From: a bacterium 0.1xD8-71
Lineage (GTDB): Bacteria; Bacillota; Clostridia; Lachnospirales; Lachnospiraceae
NCBI GenBank assembly: GCA_003612405.1
Contig: RAYR01000002.1
Location: 1-64,000 of the forward strand
DNA: 64,000 nt
Direction of reading: 5' to 3'
Shown here piece by piece: positions 8,969-17,363 of this stretch (within the stretch, counting starts at the first letter, position 1; each line of letters starts with the position of its first letter). The notes under the pieces were generated by a model. The model was not told the DNA's origin. It searched no databases and saw nothing but the letters and a program-made list of their open reading frames with translations. A program made the position numbers and the translations under genes.

Positions 8969-9526
8969 CTAAAGGATAAGTTTATCTTCAAATAAATTTG
9001 ATATAAGAACCTCTTCACCAGATTTTCCCACATCCTCTAATCTGTCATACAACTTTCGATTCAATATATATAAGGCTGCCATTGCATACAAAACGTTTTT
9101 AAGATTTGCCTTTGTATAATTATATCTTCCCGCCTCATTGGATTGCATCCTTCTATGCTTTATATCATTATATGCCTGCCACCAGTCCGAGACAGAATCA
9201 GCGAACTTATCCATTGGCGTAATGTTCGTAATGTCATATGGATACTTCGTATTGACCCTATATTTCTTCAAATTCGGATATTCCTCAATAAGTACATCCA
9301 GTTTATTCCTTATTCCATACGGAATTTTATCCTCATGAATACCGCATAGCAACTCGGCAATAGAATCAATTTCACTGCATGTCGTCAACAGCAATTTTAT
9401 GTATTGACTTGAAAATGTATTATAATTATCTTTATCAATTGAAACATACTCATCCGTTTGTATTAAGTCTCTTTCAAGCAGCCGGTATTGTTTCCAGTAT
9501 ACCTTTAAAAATTCATCTTTGGTCAT
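8969..9526 (-). CDS. Hypothetical helical protein, possibly HEPN-like
   Basis: 185 residues, soluble, mostly helical by composition. The segment DWWQAYNDIKHRR near residue 120 resembles the W-x-x-Y-N-x-I-K-H-x-R stretch in HEPN-like helical proteins, where a polar-x-x-x-x-His motif can mark an RNase site; this is only a resemblance by eye. AGGAG lies 9 nt before the ATG. It stands alone with AT-rich flanks, typical of an accessory gene. No function is claimed. Confidence 0.5.
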   Translation of the reverse strand: MTKDEFLKVYWKQYRLLERDLIQTDEYVSIDKDNYNTFSSQYIKLLLTTCSEIDSIAELLCGIHEDKIPYGIRNKLDVLIEEYPNLKKYRVNTKYPYDITNITPMDKFADSVSDWWQAYNDIKHRRMQSNEAGRYNYTKANLKNVLYAMAALYILNRKLYDRLEDVGKSGEEVLISNLFEDKLIL

Positions 9527-9585
9527 TGCAATCTTCTCCTTTACTCATCAATGTACTCACACATAATTTTCTCCCGGTCATATAT

Positions 9586-9963
9586 CTATTTCTTAAGATT
9601 GTTTTCCTTATCAAAAAAAGCTTTCTCCAGCGCAGCATATTCCTCTTTTGAACATACTGATTTACACTTTTTCTGATATTCCCTGGAACGCTCCAACATG
9701 TTTTCAATCATTTGACAGGGAAACTCTTTACATTGATTACACTTTTCAACACCATGCTCTTTCGTACAGTCAACCAACCCATATGTACAGGATTTATGCG
9801 AAGAACAGCCTGTACAAATAATTTCCTCATTGGATACCACGCTATCCCGCCAACCGACCCGATACCACAGCTCGGCCACGGCTCTTAATTCCGTTTCACT
9901 ATGGGCGTTGTACCTCGGACACTCTATACAATTGTCTCCACATAATGTAATTTTCTCTTCCAT
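9586..9963 (-). CDS. DUF3795 domain protein, cysteine-rich
   Basis: 125 residues with a regular set of cysteines: LCGDNCIECPRY at the start, CTGCSSHKSC, then CNQCKEFPC. This pattern of C-G-x-x-C-x-x-C plus CxxC pairs is that of DUF3795, a small metal-binding family common in Clostridia with no established function. It may bind zinc or an iron-sulfur centre. Single gene; the ATG is at 9963 with weak GAGAA upstream. Confidence 0.75.
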   Translation of the reverse strand: MEEKITLCGDNCIECPRYNAHSETELRAVAELWYRVGWRDSVVSNEEIICTGCSSHKSCTYGLVDCTKEHGVEKCNQCKEFPCQMIENMLERSREYQKKCKSVCSKEEYAALEKAFFDKENNLKK

Positions 9964-10112
9964 AACAGTTCCCCGCCATAATCCATGATAGAAGTCTACA
10001 CATATTATACTATAATAAACTTTGTTTTACAGCAGGATTCTTCTTCTATACCAAAAAGAGCATACCACCTGGATGATATACTCTCTCAGCAACTATTTGT
10101 ATCTATTCTCCG

Positions 10113-10593
10113 TTATCGAATGGTTCCTCCATGAAAATAGCACTCGTATATTTTTTCATCCATATAAAATATTTCTTCGTATTCCTGAAACCACACAAAC
10201 TCACCATCCACTTTACAATGATAATGGTAGTCTCCTTTTGTGTATATTTTCGGCCCGCGAAATGATCCTGCACGAAACTGTTTTATTGTCAGAGGAAGCA
10301 TAAGTATTCTTTTTCGCTGTCAGAAGAAACTCTGTGATTTTATGGATATCCCTGTCTGTGTTTCTACACAGAGCAATATTACACGCATCATCCTCTTTCA
10401 CAATGCGGTCTATCGTCACTCCGTATAGATCACTTAATAGGATCAGACCGCCCACCTCCGGGACAGCCTGTCCATTTTCCCATTTGCTGATCGTCTGACG
10501 GGCAATTCCTAATTCATCTGCAAGCTGTTCCTGTGAATAACCGTTCTGTTTTCTCAAAAGCTGTAACTTATCTTTTAATTCCATGCAAGGCAC
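10113..10593 (-). pseudogene. Broken Xre-family regulator with a DUF5680-like C-terminus
   Basis: The frame from 10593 encodes a clear Xre HTH (LRKQNGYSQEQLADELGIAR, then QTISKWENGQAVP) and continues to the family's linker TAKKNTYAS. It then leaves frame and stops at 10213. The rest of the family C-terminus (FRGPKIYTKGDYHYHCKVDG to YECYFHGGTIR) is read in another frame down to 10113. Compared with intact members, roughly 60 residues before FRGP are also missing. So an internal deletion with a frameshift split this gene. The HTH part could still be made. Confidence 0.75.
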
Positions 10594-10675
10594 CTCCTGT
10601 ATTTTATGAAAAAACTATATCAGGCATGTCAGGCTTCGGCTACCACTTGAAAGATGCAAAAATGTCATTATGTAA

Positions 10676-11227
10676 TTACACAGACGCTATAGATTTCCCA
10701 ATATCTTCTAAACAATGCATACTTCGGGATATGTTACGCAATTTTAATCGACAATACCACCCAGTCGTCCTCCCCCCCCCCCCCAGATGATAGGGATTGC
10801 CGCAGTGTGGACAAACACGCTGCCTTGTGGCGTCAAAACTCCCACCGTAACCGGCGCATTGCACCTTTTTAATAGAAAAACCGAGATTCGCTCCCTTTTT
10901 GACGGACTTGCACACCACCATGCGGAACATGTCATCTTTCCGGTTCAACCTGCCTGTGTCATAAATATTGGACATATACACATCCAGATAACAGTATCCG
11001 TTCTTCACCCATCCCCTGTTCAGTCCCATGCTTCCCTCATAAACAGATTCCACAATAGCGGAAAAATCAGGGATTTTTCCCTGACCTTCATAGACCGGCG
11101 AGTTCTCCAGATCATCCGTAAAAAGATAATACCTGATATCCTGGTTTCCCATGGACGGTGCTTTGTCCGTGCGGCTCCATTCCTCCAACTCTCTCGTAAA
11201 AGTTCTGTAGATTCTTTCTTCTTTCAT
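10676..11227 (-). CDS. Zinc-ribbon protein put out of frame by a 13-G tract
   Basis: The first part encodes an unrecognised domain followed by a zinc-ribbon-like tail: VQCAGYGGSFDATRQ, then CPHCGNPYHL. Right after this comes a run of 13 G on the coding strand, after which the frame reads on to 10676 through unlikely sequence. In the +1 frame the run is followed by EDDWVVLSIKIA and a stop at 10734, which is the kind of ending such proteins have. A tract of 11 or 14 G would restore it (163 or 164 aa). The first knuckle has Tyr where a second Cys would be expected. Either phase-variable, decayed, or a sequencing artefact. Confidence 0.6.
   Translation of the reverse strand: MKEERIYRTFTRELEEWSRTDKAPSMGNQDIRYYLFTDDLENSPVYEGQGKIPDFSAIVESVYEGSMGLNRGWVKNGYCYLDVYMSNIYDTGRLNRKDDMFRMVVCKSVKKGANLGFSIKKVQCAGYGGSFDATRQRVCPHCGNPYHLGGGGRTTGWYCRLKLRNISRSMHCLEDIGKSIASV
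10772..10784. repeat. Homopolymer of 13 C (poly-G in the gene)
   Basis: Thirteen consecutive C on the plus strand, the longest mononucleotide run noticed in the window. It lies inside the coding region of the zinc-ribbon gene, on its template-complement as poly-G. Such runs slip during replication and sequencing. Confidence 0.95.
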
Positions 11228-11248
11228 TAAGATGTTATCTCCCTGGTG

Positions 11249-11449
11249 TCATTGTCCCGTCTGCTTCTCCACCATTTTTTCATATTTCAACTGATACTCT
11301 ATCAGCCGTGGAATATAATCTGGCGGGGTACGCCTTGCCGCCTCCCAATCCTCTAGTGTACGGACAGGTATCCCTGTATGAATCGAAAATTCTTTTCTGT
11401 TCTCGCCCACTTCTTTCCGAAGTTCCGTTATTCTTTTTGCTATATCCAT
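11249..11449 (-). CDS. Small HTH (Xre-like) protein
   Basis: 66 residues. DIAKRITELRKEVGENRKEF then HTGIPVRTLEDWEAARRTPP is a short HTH related to the Xre/Cro fold, as in many small antitoxin-like or transposon-linked proteins of Firmicutes. No toxin partner is visible beside it. The next gene downstream (zinc ribbon) starts 21 nt after its stop, so the two may be one transcript. Confidence 0.65.
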   Translation of the reverse strand: MDIAKRITELRKEVGENRKEFSIHTGIPVRTLEDWEAARRTPPDYIPRLIEYQLKYEKMVEKQTGQ

Positions 11450-11572
11450 TTTATCACTCCACGCATTGCGATATATGTATCATAACACATACTGGGAGCC
11501 TTCACAACACATATCTGTCCGGTTTTATTCATTTTCTTTCTGTTCCATGACAACGCCGGACTGAAGCTGTAT

Positions 11573-12103
11573 CTATATCCTGTTCACATTCCCCCTGCCA
11601 ATAACCTTTAGGCCTGCACAAACATAATTCCCAATCAATATAAACAGCCCCATAACTGCAATATAATCCAAATAGAAAAATATCAGCAGTTCCTCATAAT
11701 CGAAAAAAACAAAATGGCTCCTTAGCAACATATAAGTTCCGATATCTCTCTTTATAAAAGCATATATGCCATAGCCCGTAATCAACAGTGCCATAATACG
11801 CACCGCCCATTTCCGAACCACAGACGGTTTCGTAAAAAGTTTCTTTGCCATTCCCATTATCATGTTCCAGTGAAACCCAAGATGAACGGACATCAGTACA
11901 AATCCCCAATAGGCAGAAATCATATGCAGGTTTCTTGCAAAAGAATGGCTGCCTTTTATGGGCAGAAAAGACAGCGCATGACGGGACAGGATGGTTCCGC
12001 TTACCATTAAGCCGACCATTGCACAAAATATCAATAATACAAGTCCTGTCTGCATGATGCGCACAGGATTGTATCTCCCTCTCAGAAGGTTTCTGATCCA
12101 ACT
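11573..12103 (-). pseudogene. 5'-truncated DUF4405 membrane protein (cytochrome b561-like)
   Basis: The frame encodes several membrane helices with conserved histidines (SRHALSFLPI, SFARNLHMISAYWG, SVHLGFHWNM), typical of the DUF4405 heme-binding-like membrane family. A GTG at 12064 could start it, but the homologous frame continues upstream (SWIRNLLRGRYNPVR) to about 12103 and is open to a TGA at 12143 without any good start. The family's first helix (roughly 50 residues) is missing. The break lies next to the chimeric relaxase-reductase gene, so it belongs to the same rearrangement. Confidence 0.7.
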
Positions 12104-12150
12104 GCCAGTTTTAAAATCATCTTCGGTTTCGTTCCGGTTCCCTCACATTT

Positions 12151-13389
12151 TTAACGGATAAAATTTGTAAATACAGGCGTTTCCTGTTCCGGCAGTTCTA
12201 CACCAACCTTGCGCGCCACCTCTTTACAGCGCAGCATATACGCCATATTCCTGCCCAGAACCCGCATGGTATACAGTCCCTCCGCATCCTGTCTTGCCTG
12301 CTCTGCATTTGCACCGTGGATCATGTTCCAGTAGCGGGAGGATACCACAGGCATTTCCTGAATGGTAAAATATTTATTTAGTTGGTCAAATGTCACCGTT
12401 GTACCGGCCCTGCGTGCGGAAACGACTGCCGCTGCAGGTTTCATGTAAAACGCCTTATTTCCGTTTCCACGCAATTCAGAGTAGAACAGCCGGTCCATAA
12501 AAGCTGTCATATTTCCGGTTGCGCCTGCATAGTGGACAGGGCTTCCAAACACAAATCCGTCCGCCTCATATGCCTTTTCCCGGAAACGGTTTACTGTGTC
12601 GTCAAAAACACAGCAGCCCTTTTCCCCGCATTTCAGACAGGCAATACATCCCCCTATGGGCTCATAAATGCTCATAAACTCCTGCCGAAAAATATCATGT
12701 GCGTAGGCGGAGCGCATGGTCTCGATGCCCTTCTTTGTCAGATATCCTTCTGAGGGTTTTGTGGAATATACCACCAGATGCACATGGGGATGGTGGGATT
12801 CGTTATGGAATGCCGCATACCATTTCAGGTTCCTGCTGTCGATCTTATAATTCTCGCACAGAAGCTCCACCCTGCTTTGCAGTAATGCCTGCCACTGTGC
12901 GGCGCTGTCATAGCCGAGACGCTCTGCGTCCTCCCGCTGCAGGCTGATGACGTTGGTCCACACAACACCCGTATGGTTTGCCACCTCGTCCGCCACGCGG
13001 GACAGTACGATGGATTCCCCCTCATTGGAAAACAGACCGTGCGTGCCTGTTCTTTCCACACCCGGTCTGTTCGCAAGGTAGTCCATGTAATTTTTCTTTT
13101 TGGCTATGATGTCAAGGTTATTTTCCAGCGCCTGCGTGATAAATTCGGAAGCGTTTTCCCTTGTCGGTCTTTGGAGATAGTCGTAATATTCATGTATCCG
13201 GCCCGCATCGTGGATTTTGCGAAGGATGTCCTGAATCAGATCCTCCTGCCTTGCGGTCGGCGGCAGGTTGGCAGTGGTGCTTTCCACTTTCTCCACGCCG
13301 TCACGGGTTCCGATGTAGGTCATGAAATTTTCAAGATGTGAGGGAGGGGCGTTTTTCAGGTAATTGCAGCGCAGGATTAGTTTGGGCAT
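12151..13389 (-). CDS. Chimeric protein: MobP3-type relaxase N-terminus fused to flavin reductase C-terminus
   Basis: About 412 residues from the ATG at 13389, preceded by GGAGG. Residues 1 to about 243 are a MobP3-like relaxase: PKLILRCNYLKNAPPSHLEN at the start, and the metal-binding histidines in HNESHHPHVHLVVYS. At about nucleotide 12660 the sequence turns without a break into an NAD(P)H-dependent FMN reductase: GGCIACLKCGEKGCCVF, DGFVFGSPVHYAGATGNM and AVVSARRAGTTVTFDQ, ending in TNFIR. That part lacks about the first 60 residues of a normal reductase. Neither half is complete, so the enzyme activities are probably lost. The fusion is in frame and has a normal ribosome site, so it may be translated. 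Confidence 0.82.
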   Translation of the reverse strand: MPKLILRCNYLKNAPPSHLENFMTYIGTRDGVEKVESTTANLPPTARQEDLIQDILRKIHDAGRIHEYYDYLQRPTRENASEFITQALENNLDIIAKKKNYMDYLANRPGVERTGTHGLFSNEGESIVLSRVADEVANHTGVVWTNVISLQREDAERLGYDSAAQWQALLQSRVELLCENYKIDSRNLKWYAAFHNESHHPHVHLVVYSTKPSEGYLTKKGIETMRSAYAHDIFRQEFMSIYEPIGGCIACLKCGEKGCCVFDDTVNRFREKAYEADGFVFGSPVHYAGATGNMTAFMDRLFYSELRGNGNKAFYMKPAAAVVSARRAGTTVTFDQLNKYFTIQEMPVVSSRYWNMIHGANAEQARQDAEGLYTMRVLGRNMAYMLRCKEVARKVGVELPEQETPVFTNFIR

Positions 13390-13442
13390 GCTGTTTTCCT
13401 CCATAATAAAAGGTCACTGCCGTGGCAATGACCGTAAAAATA

Positions 13443-13784
13443 TTATTTATTTTGTTCCAGCCAGCATTTTATAATATACTGCCAATTCATTCCATCCTGT
13501 AAAACACGCAGAACCGTGACAACCATCTCTTCCTCGTCCACTATGTAAAAGAAAAGATAGCTACGATATGGTTTCAAATGAATATCATACCCCCTGTATT
13601 GAAATCCAATCGTATTATAACCACCCGGCATTGTTTTTAAACCGTTAGCCGCTTCTTTCATTTTCCGCGTGAAATTTTCTCCTAATTCTCTATACTTAAA
13701 CTGATCCAAAATATACTTCTTCATTTGCCGGATATCGCTCCGGCTGCTGTAAGTATAAATAATTTTATATCTTCTCTTCTGCAT
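13443..13784 (-). CDS. ParE/RelE-family toxin
   Basis: 113 residues. The fold signature is visible: YKIIYTYSSRSDIRQMKKYI at the N-terminus, a central helix pair, and IHLKPYRSYLFFYIVDEEE followed by VTVLRVLQDGMNW at the C-terminus. This is the ParE/RelE (plasmid stabilization) toxin pattern; targets are gyrase in ParE or ribosome-bound mRNA in RelE, and sequence alone does not decide. The antitoxin gene ends 15 nt upstream, the usual antitoxin-first order. Confidence 0.85.
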   Translation of the reverse strand: MQKRRYKIIYTYSSRSDIRQMKKYILDQFKYRELGENFTRKMKEAANGLKTMPGGYNTIGFQYRGYDIHLKPYRSYLFFYIVDEEEMVVTVLRVLQDGMNWQYIIKCWLEQNK

Positions 13785-13799
13785 ATATCCCCTGTCAAA

Positions 13800-13958
13800 T
13801 CATATGGCGTCAATTTCTGCCCACAATTCCTCTTCCGAAATCACCCTGCCGTTTTCCACATCATCAATTGCATCATCCAATTTTGAAAATATAACTGCCA
13901 TTGCGTCATTCAGTGTGCCATTATTATTCCGGTTTTTAATATTCTGCATTACTTCCAT
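13800..13958 (-). CDS. Antitoxin of the ParE/RelE pair
   Basis: 52 residues, translated by hand: starts MEVMQNIKNRNNNGTLNDAM and ends EEELWAEIDAI. It is short, acidic and starts 8 nt after AGGAAAGGA. Its stop is 15 nt before the toxin start, so the two are translated as a unit. The C-terminal ISEEELWAEIDAI pattern is that of toxin-wrapping tails in short antitoxins. Lacks an obvious DNA-binding domain. Confidence 0.78.
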   Translation of the reverse strand: MEVMQNIKNRNNNGTLNDAMAVIFSKLDDAIDDVENGRVISEEELWAEIDAI

Positions 13959-14184
13959 AAAAATCGTCCTTTCCTGTATCTATAACTGCAAAATTTTTTG
14001 CTTGCTAATATTATATGTTTTTTTCTTCATTTATTCAATAGACGCTCCATAAAAAATAAATAACAAATGGCACGTCAAAATATGAAAAATCCGCCATCAT
14101 CCCGCGTGTGTTACATTAACCTCTTTGAAATTGATACGCCTCCTCAAACGCAACCGTACCAGTCAGTCGCACTAAGTTCGCTAC

Positions 14185-14236
14185 GATTTTTTGTCTGTCA
14201 GTTTTGATATGCGATAGGTTGGACAGACAAAAAATC
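14185..14236. repeat. Perfect 15-bp inverted repeat with 22-nt loop
   Basis: GATTTTTTGTCTGTC (14185-14199) and its exact complement GACAGACAAAAAATC (14222-14236). It sits in the 440-nt gene-free stretch 13959-14402, together with a small hairpin GCCTAG-acg-CTAGGC (14261-14275). No coding sequence was seen in this stretch. The stem could be a terminator, an element end or a replication/transfer site of the older element. Confidence 0.7.
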
Positions 14237-14355
14237 TACCTCTCTAAGTGCTTTGTGACAGCCTAGACGCTAGGCATTTATCAAACAAGGAAATACGGGG
14301 GAGTGTAACCTAAACTTTTACGGCTATCTGGTAATACGCTATAAATCATTTAAGC

Positions 14356-14389
14356 AAAAAGGGGGCAGACAACTTTCTGTCATACCCCC
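14356..14389 (-). terminator. Rho-independent terminator after the rlmD tail
   Basis: Read on the minus strand, GGGGG ... GACA-loop-TGTC ... CCCCC is followed by TTTTT. It lies 14 nt downstream of the stop at 14403. It marks the original end of the rlmD transcript. Confidence 0.85.
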
Positions 14390-14402
14390 TAAATAATTTA
14401 TT

Positions 14403-14720
14403 TTATATCATCTGAAAATACTTTAAGGCATCCTCTATTGCCTTTTCTTTCTCTAAAGGTACTTTTGGCACTCTCGCCTTTCCCTCTCCCGTATTATAGT
14501 TAATTCTTTCTATTATACCATGTTTTCTTTTGACCTTTGTGATATAAAGTTGTGATACTTTCAAACTATATTTCTCTAACACATATTGTTTTATCTCCGC
14601 ATAAGTAGCCTTACTCTCTGCTTTTGTCAAATCCATTTCGTCAAGGTCTATTTCTACTTTGATATGCTGTGTTGATTTTAGTTTGGACAATAATACGCAT
14701 GTCTCCACATGTGTCGTCAC
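14403..14720 (-). pseudogene. Detached 3' end of rlmD with an extra C-terminal domain
   Basis: The frame reads HVETCVLLSKLK, the conserved end of the RlmD/TrmA catalytic domain, then about 90 residues including KATYAEIKQYVLEKYSLKV and EKAIEDALKYFQMI, a domain that follows this methyltransferase end in many Clostridia with mobile elements at this site. The part up to 14711 is the left host flank; codons 14712-14720 come from the inserted element. Joining 38,460-39,868 to 14,403-14,703 gives 1,710 nt, a 570-codon uninterrupted frame including stop. So this is the displaced tail of the rlmD gene 23.8 kb away. No ribosome site of note. Confidence 0.85.
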
Positions 14721-14835
14721 CGCCTAATGAACACGTTTCGTCCACCACATCACTCTCACATGAACACAAACTTAATTCTGTGTCCACTTCCACAATTACA
14801 GTCTTATCAACAACTTCTGCCAGCCTGCTCTCCAT
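14641..14835 (-). CDS. Small ORF crossing attL (N-terminal half of the attP-spanning ORF)
   Basis: 64 residues: MESRLAEVVDKTVIVEVDTE, then two short Cys-rich stretches, then 20 residues read from host DNA. The start overlaps the recombinase end region, 1 nt after its TAA, with GAGGGTG upstream. Only codons up to about 14704 belong to the element. In the circular form the frame continues across attP into the right end and ends after 94 codons. Function unknown; proximity to the recombinase suggests a role in its regulation, which is a guess. Confidence 0.5.
   Translation of the reverse strand: MESRLAEVVDKTVIVEVDTELSLCSCESDVVDETCSLGGDDTCGDMRIIVQTKINTAYQSRNRP
14704..14711. other. attL core of the element
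   Basis: TCCACATG, identical to 38460-38467. On the coding strand of rlmD it reads CATGTGGA, encoding the HVE of the conserved HVET motif. Left flank is the rlmD tail; right flank is element DNA next to the recombinase gene. Confidence 0.85.
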
Positions 14836-14836
14836 C

Positions 14837-16539
14837 TTATGACACCCTCTTTTCTTCATTTGACTTCTTTGCCTTTTCCTTAAACTGCTCCTTAGCATGT
14901 GGCACTGTTCCTGTTTGATTACCTTTTAACACAAAGGTCAGTTTGTAAGGATCGGGTGTCCCGTCTTCCTCATATCCTCCGACAATTACCCTGTCAATGA
15001 TACTCTCAAAAACCACCCTGTCAAATTCATCAAGGACTTGTTCTTTTTCAAGTGTGTCACGGAGTTCTGACATCCGCCTGTTTATATCTTTCTGTGTGCA
15101 GATACTGTCCTCAAGAAGTGCTTTCCTCTCGGACAGTTTATGAAGCTTTCTGGTGAAATCCACCATTTTTTCCTCGTACACCTCTTTGGATATTGTACCA
15201 TCAATCAACATATCTGTCATCCGCGATTTTTTTGATTCCAATGAAGAAATATCCTTATCAATCTGCTGTTTTTTACGCATATTTTCATCACTGTCAGCCG
15301 ATTCCGCCACATATGACAATACCACATCCAGCACATCATCAAAATTACCTGCCAGCAGTCCAAAGGCATCCAGAAAAGCTCCCTCTAAAATTGCTTCATC
15401 GACTGCTTTACAGTTCGGACAGTTGGCAATGCCATTCTTAGTGGCATTCATACACTGCCACACCGGTTTTTCATAATCAGACCTGCTGTGTCTTGTCCTG
15501 CGTGTGAGCTTATGTCCGCAATAGGCACATTCGCACATACTGCTGAAGGAATACTGACGTGTATAACGTTCCCTGTTTCCGGTTGTTTCAACTACTTTAT
15601 TTCTGGAACGCTTCATGCGTATTTCCTCTGCTTTATCCCATATTTCTCTTGAGACAATCGGCTCATGATGATCTCTGAGATAATACTGGTTTTCTTCTCC
15701 CATATTTGCAAGCCTGCGTTTGGAAATTGGATCGGTAGTAAATGTCTTTCCCAGAAGAATATCCCCTTTGTACTTTTCATTCTTAATCATCCCCATAACA
15801 CCATGCGTATGCCAGCTTACTTCTCCTTTTTTATTCTTAATTCCAAGTTCCATTAACCGTTTTGCAATCGTGGTCGTTCCATAACCCTCCAGATACATAT
15901 CATAAATCATACGGACAATCTCCGCTTCTTCCTCATTGACAGTTATGCTCTTGCCCTCGGTATGATAATCATATCCATAACAGCCATTGAAACCGATCAA
16001 TTCGCCGCGCTTCATTTTCATCTGTAATCCCATCTTGACATTCTGTGAAAGCGACTCTACTTCCTGCTGTGCCAATGAACTCATAATAGTCAATAACAGC
16101 TCGCCGTTCATATCAAGTGTATTGATATTTTCCTTCTCGAAAATATGGCAATATTCCGGTCGCGGAGCATTCTCACATAATTCAGCGTATCTACCGTATT
16201 GCGGGCAAACCGTGAAATAGACTTTGTAAGTATCATATCTATTTCTCCATTGTAGCAATGGGCAATCATATCCTGAAACCCACTCCGCTTATCCGTCTTT
16301 GTTCCTGTGACCGCTTCATCCGCAAATATTCCTGCATTTACCCAATCTTTATTTGATGCTATCTTTTGTTCATAATACAGTTTCTGTGATTCAAAGCTCC
16401 CCAACTGCTCATCATCATCGGTAGATACACGGCAGTATGCCGCCACCCTGATACGGTCAACCCTCAAAGCTCCCGTACTGCCCCTGTTCCTGCCATTCGG
16501 AACAATTTTTGTCTTTTGCAATACCTGCACTTCGCTCAT
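14837..16539 (-). pseudogene. Large serine recombinase (site-specific integrase), one frameshift
   Basis: Corrected length is 567 residues. The N-terminal frame (from 16539) has the resolvase catalytic start RIRVAAYCRVSTDDDEQLGS and KSISRFARNTVD, then leaves frame after DRNIAIF. The second frame resumes at FEKENINTLDMNGELLLTIM and runs through the recombinase domain, a zinc ribbon (CAYCGHKLTRR ... CPNC) and a coiled coil to 14837. The break is at 16140-16143, where four T (coding strand) stand in place of an expected five. One base restores the whole frame. It is the integrase of this element. If real, the shift would lock the element in place. Confidence 0.88.
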
Positions 16540-16693
16540 ACAATTCCTCCAATCTTTTCAATAATCTGCATATTGATTTCTGTCAGTCCTATATGGAAAA
16601 TGACAGTTGCAAAGGATTTTTCTTTTTGAAACATCCTCTGTATGCTGCCATCATATACTCAAACTTAAATATTAACGAATGTACCGAAAAATT

Positions 16694-16843
16694 TTATGCT
16701 GCATCATCAGTATTTTCCACAATCAAAAATCTGTCCTTTAATTTCCCCTTTGTATATCGAAACTCTGCTTCTGTAATACTCCCTTTGCGGTAAATTTTAC
16801 AAAGAATTGCTATACACTTTGCATACTCCATTTCCCTTGTCAT
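16694..16843 (-). CDS. Small protein upstream of the recombinase (49 aa)
   Basis: Translated by hand: MTREMEYAKCIAILCKIYRK, then GSITEAEFRYTKGKLKDRF, ending ENTDDAA. AGGAGG lies 6 nt before the ATG. The pattern of a short helix pair, with G-x-I-x-x-x-E-F/Y in the middle, is the SHOCT-like protein commonly found just before such recombinases. It is in the same direction, about 150 nt upstream of the recombinase start. The intervening 150 nt may hold a further 32-codon frame that I do not call. Confidence 0.65.
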   Translation of the reverse strand: MTREMEYAKCIAILCKIYRKGSITEAEFRYTKGKLKDRFLIVENTDDAA

Positions 16844-16883
16844 CCGACTCCTCCTCATTCTAATATTTTCACTATCGACTTCT

Positions 16884-17198
16884 TTATTGATACATTGAAT
16901 TTAACAAAATGAACATCTCTGGCAAAAGCGTTGACCCATTTGGCCTCCATTCGTATCCCATGCTGTCATTGCTGACCTTTAGCAACGATTTCTGTTTCAA
17001 AATCTGCCTGTGGGCTTCCCCTGCTCGGAATATTCCCACCCTTTCGGAAGTGTCTGCCTGCTCCTCTCTTCTGTAAAAGGTTCTTTGCAGGTCTGTTGGC
17101 ATGAAGTACAGCTCATGAATCCGTTCTGGCGGATTATTTATCAATGTTCTTTTGCTGCTTCCAAAACCTTCTTCCAATTTTTTCATAATTCGACACAA
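16884..17198 (-). pseudogene. Probable remnant, unidentified
   Basis: A 104-codon frame whose middle (ELYFMPTDLQRTFYRREEQA) has protein-like composition, but the start region overlaps pieces of other frames that also look coding. No ribosome site is seen. I read the 16,850-17,350 stretch as a decayed gene or repeated intergenic segment. The promoter of the STAND gene probably lies in its right end. Confidence 0.3.
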
Positions 17199-17363
17199 GA
17201 TTTATCCACAACATGATATAATTCTTTTGTAACCGCCTTGTCTGCCTGATGGCTTTAAGCGGCTTCGTTTTCATGGATTTATGATACCAATACAGAGAGT
17301 AGAAAAACATTGACGGAGACTTGACCATACATTGACATAAAAATTTTTAAGGGAGAAAATGAT

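Larger units (their letters stand above)
12660..14403. mobile_element. Remnant of an older integrated element
   Basis: This span holds a truncated relaxase, a toxin-antitoxin pair and about 440 nt of non-coding DNA with inverted repeats, ending at the terminator of the rlmD tail. It is bounded on the left by the in-frame fusion to a host-like reductase at about 12660. The structure suggests a deletion that removed most of an earlier conjugative or mobilizable element inserted at the same rlmD site. Boundaries are inferred. Confidence 0.5.

Noticed and set aside
16884-17328. A confident protein call for the frames left of the STAND gene
   Set aside because: Coding-like pieces fall in several frames with no ribosome site; treated as a remnant.
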